Below, piece by piece: positions 15,957-21,660 of a stretch of 21,660 nucleotides of DNA. The position numbers and the translations under genes were made by a program. Every line of letters begins with the position of its first letter. Positions within the stretch are counted from its first letter, which is position 1. Source of the DNA: Proteiniphilum sp. UBA5267 (GTDB taxonomy: Bacteria; Bacteroidota; Bacteroidia; Bacteroidales; Dysgonomonadaceae); assembly GCA_002411515.1 (NCBI GenBank), contig DHTF01000119.1, positions 2,191 through 23,850 of the forward strand, read 5' to 3'. The notes beneath the pieces are model-generated. The model searched no databases and had not been told where the DNA came from. It saw nothing but the letters and a program-made list of their open reading frames with translations.

Positions 15957-17405
15957 TTACAAACTTTCTCCGAAGTCCTCTTTGAACTTGGCGATCAGTT
16001 TCTGAGGCCAGTCACTTACCGGTTCCAGTCCCCCCATAAAGAAGCGGAGCACTGGAGGTTCATATACAAAGCGGAGTCCACCAATCAGTTCCCTGTTTTC
16101 ATACAACCAGGTCATCCTGTCTTCCACATATTTAATTTGTGACAGGGTGAATACGCGGCGGGGTACAGCGAGCCGTACCAGTTCCATGTCGGCGTAGGTT
16201 TCATTTCCATACTCATCGCGTTGGTTGGAGATGGAGCCACGCTCCATGCCGCGGATACCGGAAATCAGGTAAAGCGCTGCTGCGAGTGCTCCTGCAGGAT
16301 ATTCATTTTGTGGGATATGAGCACACACTTGCATAGCATCGACGTGTGCCCCCAACACTCCGGCCGGTTTCACCATGGGCACACCATGTGCATCGAGTGA
16401 ATTTACCAGGTAAGCGATGAAGTTGGGACTCTGGCTGATCATGGTCTCGTCAAGTGTTTCATACAACCCTACTGCCATGGCTTCGATTTCGCGTACCGAG
16501 ATGCCGCCATAGGTCAGGAAACCTTCAAACAACGGTACCAGCGCTTCAAGTTCCCGGTAAATGTCGATGTTGTTGGTACAGATACCTCCCCCACGTGAAG
16601 AACTTAGCTTGCGTGCAGAAAAGTAGACAATATCGGCCAGGCCGGTCATGGTTTGAATCACTTCGCCCATGGTGCTGTCCTTGAATTCTTCTTCTCGTTG
16701 AATAACCAGGTATGCATTTTCTCCCAGTAAACTGGCATCGAGCACGAGCCGGATGTTGTACTTGTCGGCAATGGCTCTCACATCGCGCAGGTTCTGTACA
16801 GAAAAGGGTTGTCCTCCAATAAGATTGGTAGAGGCTTCCATGCGAATGAACGGAATGTTCTTGGCTCCGTGAATCTTGATAATTTCCTCCAGTTTTTCAA
16901 GGTTCATATTCCCTTTGAAAGGGTGGGAGGAGTTGATTACGTAAGCTTCATCGTAGAGTAATTCCGCAATCTTTCCGCCATACTGGGTGATGTGAGCCAT
17001 GGCGGTGGTGAAATGGTAGTTCATCGGTACCAGATTGCCTTTGCGTACGTAAGCGTTCGATAAAATGTTTTCCGCAGCACGTCCTTGATGCACGGGCAGG
17101 TAATACTTCTTGCCCAGTACATCTTCCACTGCTTTCTGCAAACGGAAAAAACTCTGCGACCCTGCATAGGCATCATCTGCCTGCATCATGGCTGCCATCT
17201 GGTTGTCGCTCATGGCATTGGTGCCACTGTCTGTGAGCATATCCAGAAAAACATCTTTTGTGCTCAGCCGGAAGGTGTTGTATCCGCCTTCCTGCAATGC
17301 TTCCAGTCTTCTCTCGATGGGTACCAGGTGTAGTTTTTGCACAACCCTTACTTTGTGCAGTTCTAACGGAATATTTTCTCCGTTATAAAATTTAATTTCC
17401 TTCAT
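15957..17405 (-). CDS. Tryptophanase / tyrosine phenol-lyase family beta-eliminating lyase, divergent active site
   Basis: I prefer the ATG at 17403-17405 (482 residues); a start at 17459 would add 18 residues that look unlike the family. The fold-type I PLP framework is clear: LTDSGTNAMSD and DDAYAGSQSFF (the Tyr71 position of TPL), LPVHQGRAAEN, STNLIGGQPFS, LDASLLGENAY with the PLP-binding Asp223, and VRLAVPRRV with the carboxylate-binding Arg411. The Lys266 Schiff-base position is kept in SARKLSSSRGG, but the usual S-x-K-K-D is S-A-R-K-L. The usual D-[AS]-[TA]-R is D-A-S-L, and the GGHA histidine is replaced (VLGAH). GMERG has Arg at the position TPL uses to read the phenol ring. Canonical members release indole or phenol plus pyruvate and ammonia from an aromatic amino acid. 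Here the family is sure, the substrate is not. It is transcribed alone, divergent from the ROK kinase gene. Confidence 0.8.
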   Translation of the reverse strand: MKEIKFYNGENIPLELHKVRVVQKLHLVPIERRLEALQEGGYNTFRLSTKDVFLDMLTDSGTNAMSDNQMAAMMQADDAYAGSQSFFRLQKAVEDVLGKKYYLPVHQGRAAENILSNAYVRKGNLVPMNYHFTTAMAHITQYGGKIAELLYDEAYVINSSHPFKGNMNLEKLEEIIKIHGAKNIPFIRMEASTNLIGGQPFSVQNLRDVRAIADKYNIRLVLDASLLGENAYLVIQREEEFKDSTMGEVIQTMTGLADIVYFSARKLSSSRGGGICTNNIDIYRELEALVPLFEGFLTYGGISVREIEAMAVGLYETLDETMISQSPNFIAYLVNSLDAHGVPMVKPAGVLGAHVDAMQVCAHIPQNEYPAGALAAALYLISGIRGMERGSISNQRDEYGNETYADMELVRLAVPRRVFTLSQIKYVEDRMTWLYENRELIGGLRFVYEPPVLRFFMGGLEPVSDWPQKLIAKFKEDFGESL

Positions 17406-17520
17406 ACGATATGTAAAACTAATAGTGTGTGTTGTTTCGTATTGTTCAAAATTCTCCAATTTCCTGTTGAAAATTGATATTAATTGAGCGGTTTATCCGA
17501 TAAATAATCATTTAAAACTG

Positions 17521-17528
17521 CAAATGTA
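17521..17528 (-). promoter_or_regulatory. Putative -7 box for the tryptophanase-family gene (TACATTTG)
   Basis: It matches TAnnTTTG on the minus strand and is identical to the box proposed for fucR. It lies 116 bp upstream of the chosen start. A -33 element is not clear. Confidence 0.45.
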
Positions 17529-17732
17529 AAACAAAAATACCAAATGAAAAAAACTCTGCCTCTCAATTTTTTATCCTTCATCAATTTCTAAACTGCTCTT
17601 ATGTAGTCACGTCCTCAACCCCGAATAAAGATCCCGATTATCCCTGGTGAGCAATTTGGTCGCAAATGCACCATTCTTAGTCTCAATTGCGAATTATTTC
17701 GCTCTACCCAAATCCGTTTGACGAAAAATCCC

Positions 17733-17740
17733 TATATTTG
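17733..17740 (+). promoter_or_regulatory. Putative -7 box of the ROK kinase gene (TATATTTG)
   Basis: It matches TAnnTTTG exactly, 53 bp before the ATG at 17794. The nearest TTTG (17717-17720) is too close to be a normal -33 element. Confidence 0.55.
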
Positions 17741-17793
17741 CCCGAATTAATCACATTCAAACATCATTGACTAACTTTTAATAGGAACAAATC

Positions 17794-18756
17794 ATGGATA
17801 AACCCTATGTAGTAGGTATTGACGTGGGCGGCACTAATACTGTTGTCGGCATTGTTGATAAAAGAGGACAAATTTTGACTAACGGCAGCATTAAAACTGC
17901 CAAGCATGCACAAGTGGAAGATTATCTCGATGAGCTTACCGCACTTATTAACAATCTCATTGCGGAAGTAACCACAAAAGATCAGATAAAGGGTGTCGGT
18001 GCAGGTACACCCAACGGTAATTACTTCACAGGAAGCATTGAGTTCGCTCCCAATCTCCCCTGGAAAGGTGTGATTCCCTTTGCCCAGATGCTGGAAGATC
18101 GAGTAGGCATCCCGGTGGCACTCACCAACGATGCCAACGCCGCAGCCATTGGAGAAATGACCTATGGTGCAGCCCGAGGCATGAAAGATTTCATCGTTAT
18201 AACCCTGGGTACCGGTGTGGGAAGCGGCATCGTAGTGAACGGACAGGTGGTTTATGGCCATGATGGTTTTGCCGGTGAATTGGGGCACGTGATCGTGCGC
18301 CGTAACAACGGCCGTATGTGTGGATGTGGCAGAACGGGATGTCTCGAAGCTTATTCATCTGCCACGGGAGTGGCACGTACCGCACGGGAGTATCTTGAAA
18401 TGAGACCTGAAACACAAACGCGGCTGCGCAACATTCCCATCGAAGACATTACCTCGAAAGATGTGTTCGATGCAGCGATGAATGGAGATGAAATGGCAAA
18501 AGAGATCTTCAAGTTCACCGGAGAAATGTTGGGTGAAGCCTTTGCCGATTTTGTGGCGTTTTCCAGCCCGGAAGCAATCATCCTCTTTGGCGGATTGGCC
18601 AAGGCCGGTGACCTCATCATGGATCCCATCAAGGAGACAATGGAGAAGAATCTGCTAAATATTTTCAAAAACAAGGTAAAACTGATGTTCTCCGAACTTA
18701 AAGAGAGCGACGCTGCCGTATTGGGTGCCAGCGCACTCGGTTGGGAAGTAAAATAA
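17794..18756 (+). CDS. ROK-family glucokinase/hexokinase
   Basis: A 320-residue cytoplasmic sugar kinase. The N-terminal phosphate loop GIDVGGTNTVVGIVD (8-22) and the ITLGTGVGSGIVVNG segment (136-150) form the ATP site. Asp113 in LTNDANAAA is the catalytic base. The ROK signature runs from GELGH (161-165) to the zinc-binding cysteines in CGCGRTGCLEAYSS (Cys176, 178 and 183). It phosphorylates glucose or related hexoses with ATP; the closest known relative in role would be the broad-specificity RokA hexokinase of Bacteroides. Exact sugar preference cannot be read. It is a single gene with its own promoter and a strong terminator, unlinked in function to the neighbouring lyase-family gene. Confidence 0.92.
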   Translation: MDKPYVVGIDVGGTNTVVGIVDKRGQILTNGSIKTAKHAQVEDYLDELTALINNLIAEVTTKDQIKGVGAGTPNGNYFTGSIEFAPNLPWKGVIPFAQMLEDRVGIPVALTNDANAAAIGEMTYGAARGMKDFIVITLGTGVGSGIVVNGQVVYGHDGFAGELGHVIVRRNNGRMCGCGRTGCLEAYSSATGVARTAREYLEMRPETQTRLRNIPIEDITSKDVFDAAMNGDEMAKEIFKFTGEMLGEAFADFVAFSSPEAIILFGGLAKAGDLIMDPIKETMEKNLLNIFKNKVKLMFSELKESDAAVLGASALGWEVK

Positions 18757-18792
18757 CAGAACGCACTTTGTTGCAGTCAGAGACCTGTTTAT

Positions 18793-18841
18793 AGAGGCGG
18801 GGATATCGTTGTCGGTATTCTCGCCTCTCTTTTTTGTTTTT
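18793..18841 (+). terminator. Intrinsic terminator after the ROK kinase gene
   Basis: AGAGGCG (18793-18799) pairs with CGCCTCT, and the stem extends inward to about 13 bp with two G-U pairs; the loop is about 10 nt. TCTTTTTTGTTTTT follows. It begins 36 bp after the stop codon. Confidence 0.85.
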
Positions 18842-18927
18842 GCCATAACTTCATTTCAGCTAGTCTTATTTTCTCAAAATTTCACAAAACTAATGGCGTA
18901 AATCTCGCATTTGACCGATAGATTTCA

Positions 18928-18935
18928 TACCTTTG
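18928..18935 (+). promoter_or_regulatory. Putative -7 box of purH (TACCTTTG)
   Basis: An exact match to TAnnTTTG, 18 bp before the ATG at 18954, implying a very short 5' leader. A TTTG at 18910-18913 lies upstream but at short spacing. Confidence 0.6.
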
Positions 18936-18953
18936 TAATCCTTTAAAAATAAC

Positions 18954-20495
18954 ATGTCAAAAAGGCAGGAGATGTCACAAAAAATTCAAACAGCCCTCAT
19001 TTCGGTGTATCACAAAGAGGGATTAGAAGAGATACTACAGGAACTAAACAGCCTAAGAATCAAATTTATTTCCACGGGCGGAACAAAGGAATTTATCCAG
19101 TCATTGGGTTACGAGTGCGAAGCCGTGGAGGAAGTGAGTGGTTATCCTTCCATCTTAGGGGGGCGGGTGAAAACACTTCATCCCAAGATTTTCGGAGGAA
19201 TCCTTTACCGCAGGGATAACGAATCGGATAAAAAGCAGATAAAATCATATGATATCCCTTCCATCGACCTGGTGATTGTCGATTTGTATCCATTCGAGGA
19301 GACCGTAGCTGCGGGGGGGAGCGAGGAAGAGATCATAGAAAAGATTGATATAGGCGGTATCTCTCTTATCCGTGGAGCCGCAAAAAACCACAAGGATGTA
19401 CTTATTGTTGCTTCCAAAGAGCAGTATAAACCGTTGCTCAACCTTCTAAGAGAAAAGCAGGGTGTGACCACTTTGGATGATCGCCGCTGGTTTGCGAAGG
19501 AAGCTTTTAAGGTGTCATCGGGTTATGATTCTGCCATATTTAATTATTTCGACCGTGGGGAGTTTTCAGCATTCCGTCTAGGCGTAGACCAGGGTAAAGG
19601 ACTCCGCTACGGGGAGAATCCTCATCAGAGGGGAACATTTTACGGTAACTTCGGAGAGATCTTTGAGCAACTGCATGGCAAGGAAATTTCTTACAACAAC
19701 CTTCTTGATATTGATGCAGCCATCTCCCTGATAGGCGATTTTAAGGAGACGGCGCTGGCTATTCTCAAACACAACAATGCCTGTGGCATGGCTTGTCGCC
19801 CCACGGTGAAAGAGGCATGGGATGCAGCATTGGCAGCCGACCCGGTTTCGGCTTTCGGTGGCATCGTGGTGACCAATAGACCGGTGGACAAGGAGGCAGC
19901 AGCTGCTATCCATGAGATATTTTTTGAAGTAATTATTGCCCCTGCTTACGATAAAGAGGCTCTCGATATTTTATTTCAAAAGAAAAATCGTATAATATTG
20001 GTGCTGAAATCACCGGAGAAAGCTACACAACCTCAACAGTACCGTTCTATTTTAAACGGTGTGCTGGTACAGGATAAAAACGACAGCCTGCAGGCTGCCG
20101 AGAACTTACAGGTGGTGACCGAAACAAATCCCGGCAGTAAGGAGATCGAAGATCTGCTTTTTGCCAACATCCTGGTGAAGCATACCAAGTCGAACGCCAT
20201 TGTTTTGGCTAAGAACAAACAACTGCTCGCTAGCGGTACCGGACAGACATCTCGTGTGGATGCCCTAAAGCAGGCAATAGAAAAAGCAGCTGCCTTTCAT
20301 TTCGACCTCAGCGGGGCTGTCATGGCCAGCGATGCATTCTTTCCTTTCCCCGATTGCGTGGAAATAGCGCATCAGGCAGGTATCACTGCTGTGATACAGC
20401 CCGGTGGCTCCATTCGCGATGCCGAATCGGTCGCTTTTTGCAACCAGCATGGTATGGCTATGGTTACAACCGGCGTGAGACACTTTAAACATTAA
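18954..20495 (+). CDS. purH: Bifunctional AICAR transformylase / IMP cyclohydrolase
   Basis: A 513-residue protein covering the last two steps of de novo purine synthesis: formyl transfer from 10-formyl-tetrahydrofolate to AICAR, then ring closure to IMP. The N-terminal MGS-like cyclohydrolase domain (about 10-145) has ALISVYHKEGLEEI, ISTGGTKEF, GGRVKTLHPKIFGGIL, VDLYPFE and IDIGGISLIRGAAKN. The transformylase domain has RYGENPHQ, the Lys272-His273 catalytic pair in LKHNNACGMA, DPVSAFGGIV, SNAIVLAK and MASDAFFPFPD; the C-terminus IQPGGSIRD...TTGVRHFKH is standard. Length fits the family and no defects are seen. An internal Met7 is another possible start. mreB follows after 51 bp, so the two may be co-transcribed, though they share no pathway. 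Confidence 0.97.
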   Translation: MSKRQEMSQKIQTALISVYHKEGLEEILQELNSLRIKFISTGGTKEFIQSLGYECEAVEEVSGYPSILGGRVKTLHPKIFGGILYRRDNESDKKQIKSYDIPSIDLVIVDLYPFEETVAAGGSEEEIIEKIDIGGISLIRGAAKNHKDVLIVASKEQYKPLLNLLREKQGVTTLDDRRWFAKEAFKVSSGYDSAIFNYFDRGEFSAFRLGVDQGKGLRYGENPHQRGTFYGNFGEIFEQLHGKEISYNNLLDIDAAISLIGDFKETALAILKHNNACGMACRPTVKEAWDAALAADPVSAFGGIVVTNRPVDKEAAAAIHEIFFEVIIAPAYDKEALDILFQKKNRIILVLKSPEKATQPQQYRSILNGVLVQDKNDSLQAAENLQVVTETNPGSKEIEDLLFANILVKHTKSNAIVLAKNKQLLASGTGQTSRVDALKQAIEKAAAFHFDLSGAVMASDAFFPFPDCVEIAHQAGITAVIQPGGSIRDAESVAFCNQHGMAMVTTGVRHFKH

Positions 20496-20501
20496 AAACC
20501 T

Positions 20502-20531
20502 AAAGGCTGGAAGCGGAGAGCTGAAAGCTGA
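20502..20531. repeat. AGCTGAAAGC-type low-complexity repeat before mreB
   Basis: The gap between purH and mreB consists mainly of a GGCTGGAAGCGGAGAGCTGAAAGCTG-like purine-rich stretch. A related sequence appears in inverse orientation after mreB (21581-21606). It probably belongs to a dispersed intergenic repeat type. Confidence 0.4.
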
Positions 20532-20546
20532 TAATTTACATATTTT

Positions 20547-21572
20547 ATGGGCTTATTTTCATTTACGCAGGAGCTGGCAATGGACCTTGGTACAGCCAAT
20601 TCAGTGATTGTGAACAATGCGGGGAAGATATTACTCGATGAACCCTCCATTGTGGCATTGGATCGCAAAACCGATAAAATGATTGCTTTGGGAGAGAAAG
20701 CAAGGCAGATGCATGGGAAAACACATGAGAATATACGCACGGTAAGGCCATTGAGAGATGGAGTTATTGCTGATTTTAATGCCGCTGAACAGATGATTCG
20801 CGGGATGATCAAAATGGCCAATAAGAATAAAGGAGGATTGTTTTCACCGTCATTGCGGGTGGTTATCTGTATTCCCTCGGGGAGTACAGAGGTGGAAATA
20901 CGTGCCGTACGTGACTCGGCAGAACATGCCGGCGGACGCGATGTATACATGATCTTCGAACCCATGGCCGCCGCACTGGGTATAGGACTTGATGTGGAAG
21001 CGCCCGAAGGAAACATGATCGTTGATATAGGCGGTGGCACCACAGAAATAGCCGTTATCTCACTGGGTGGTATTGTTTCTAATAAATCGATCAAGATTGC
21101 CGGAGATGATTTCACCGAAGATATTCAGGACTATATGGGACGGCAGCACAATATCAAAGTGGGTGACCGCACAGCAGAGCAAATAAAGATCATGGTAGGA
21201 TCGGTACTCACCGAGCTCGACAATCCACCGGAAGATTTTGTAGTTCACGGACCCAATCGAATGACCTCGCTGCCGATGGACGTACCCGTCTCCTATCAGG
21301 AAGTGGCACACTGCATTGAGAAGTCTGTTACGAAAGTAGATTCGGCTGTGTTGAGTGCACTGGAGCAAACCCCTCCCGAGCTTTATGCAGATATTGTACG
21401 AAACGGCATTTACCTTACTGGCGGAGGAGCCCTCTTGCGTGGCCTCGATAAGAGATTGACCGAAAAGATTGGTATTCAGTTCAGGGTGGTAGACGATCCG
21501 TTGCACATGGTGGCTAAAGGGACCAGTATCGCACTGCGGAACATCGACAAGTTTTCCTTTTTGATGCGATAA
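20547..21572 (+). CDS. mreB: Rod shape-determining actin homologue MreB
   Basis: A 341-residue protein of normal MreB length. The actin-fold nucleotide site is complete: phosphate-1 MDLGTANSVI (12-21), phosphate-2 VDIGGGTTEIAV (159-170), EPMAAALGIGLDV and adenosine motif YLTGGGALLRGL (289-300). IAGDDFTEDIQDYM (184-197) is the characteristic MreB segment. The protein polymerises into membrane-bound filaments that guide cell-wall elongation. The next gene starts 59 bp downstream and looks like mreC, the normal partner. The N-terminus MGLFSFTQELAMDLGT is typical of Bacteroidales MreB and supports the chosen start. Confidence 0.98.
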   Translation: MGLFSFTQELAMDLGTANSVIVNNAGKILLDEPSIVALDRKTDKMIALGEKARQMHGKTHENIRTVRPLRDGVIADFNAAEQMIRGMIKMANKNKGGLFSPSLRVVICIPSGSTEVEIRAVRDSAEHAGGRDVYMIFEPMAAALGIGLDVEAPEGNMIVDIGGGTTEIAVISLGGIVSNKSIKIAGDDFTEDIQDYMGRQHNIKVGDRTAEQIKIMVGSVLTELDNPPEDFVVHGPNRMTSLPMDVPVSYQEVAHCIEKSVTKVDSAVLSALEQTPPELYADIVRNGIYLTGGGALLRGLDKRLTEKIGIQFRVVDDPLHMVAKGTSIALRNIDKFSFLMR

Positions 21573-21580
21573 TTGTTGTA

Positions 21581-21606
21581 GGCTTTTAGCTCTGGGCTAT
21601 TGGCTT
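21581..21606. repeat. Inverted copy of the AGCTGAAAGC-type repeat after mreB
   Basis: Read on the minus strand it contains AGAGCTAAAAGCC, which matches AGAGCTGAAAGCT in front of mreB at 11 of 13 positions. Confidence 0.35.
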
Positions 21607-21631
21607 CAATTACAGACAATGGAAGGCTTGC

Positions 21632-21660
21632 ATGCGAAATCTTTTCAACTTCATCCTCCG
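21632..21660 (+). CDS. mreC: Start of rod shape-determining protein MreC (truncated by the window edge)
   Basis: Only the first ten residues are present: MRNLFNFILR, cut at the window edge. This matches the usual N-terminus of Bacteroidales MreC (MRNL.NF...), which precedes a single membrane anchor, and its position right after mreB is the standard mreBCD order. Evidence is short but position and sequence agree. Confidence 0.7.

Larger units (their letters stand above)
17406..17793. other. Divergent promoter region
   Basis: This gap holds back-to-back promoter boxes: CAAATGTA at 17521-17528 (TACATTTG on the minus strand) and an alternative CAAAAATA at 17532-17539, both facing the lyase-family gene, and TATATTTG at 17733-17740 facing the kinase. 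Nothing else is recognisable between about 17540 and 17730. Confidence 0.5.

Noticed and set aside
17764..18288. 174-codon open frame antisense to the ROK kinase
   Set aside because: It is complementary to the conserved kinase N-terminal half, with no recognisable domain.
20492..21115. 207-codon open frame on the minus strand across mreB
   Set aside because: It lies fully antisense to a complete and well-conserved mreB, has Ser/Pro/Ile-rich composition typical of a shadow frame, and shows no family features.

Overview
The window looks like a chromosomal segment of a Bacteroidota member, probably Bacteroidales. The evidence is a SusC/SusD-type outer-membrane glycan uptake operon, a GntR-type FucR next to fucose genes, several TAnnTTTG (-7) promoter boxes, and few Shine-Dalgarno sites. 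I cannot fix the genus; a Dysgonomonadaceae/Porphyromonadaceae-like genome is a guess.

Layout. (1) 1-1929, minus strand: an alginate-lyase-fold lipoprotein followed by the N-terminal part of a GH31 glycosidase that runs off the left edge. (2) 2142-6785, minus strand: a fucose operon in the order fucR, fucI, fucU, fucP (regulator, isomerase, mutarotase, permease). It carries a strong hairpin between fucI and fucU and operator-like repeats at both ends of fucR. Fuculokinase and fuculose-phosphate aldolase are not in the window. (3) 6786-7716: a 930-bp divergent gap holding two plus-strand terminator-like hairpins, two small arrays of 11-bp repeats, and a TATCTTTG promoter with a leader of about 200 nt. 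(4) 7717-15575, plus strand: an IPT/NHL lipoprotein, SusC, SusD and a DUF1735-type surface lipoprotein, ending at an intrinsic terminator. (5) 15957-17405, minus strand: a divergent member of the tryptophanase/tyrosine phenol-lyase family with several altered active-site positions. (6) 17794 to the end, plus strand: core genes (a ROK hexokinase, purH, mreB and the first codons of mreC).

How it may fit together. The SusCD operon would bind and import an oligosaccharide. The lipoprotein lyase and GH31 enzyme could trim it, and FucP/FucU/FucI would take up and isomerise released L-fucose under FucR control. The Sus operon has no hydrolase or regulator of its own here, so a shared substrate, perhaps a glycan with both fucose and uronic acid, is inferred only from gene proximity.

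The most unusual items are: the altered catalytic loop of the TnaA/TPL-like enzyme; a family of four hairpins sharing a GGCTGTCTC-type core, two of which end no visible gene; paired ATGTWACAT operator-like sites upstream of fucR; a perfect 14-bp palindrome upstream of the lyase gene; and a hairpin with 15-16-nt arms between fucI and fucU. I did not find a clearly novel multi-gene defence or mobile system. I saw no tRNA, rRNA, CRISPR array or intact insertion sequence.
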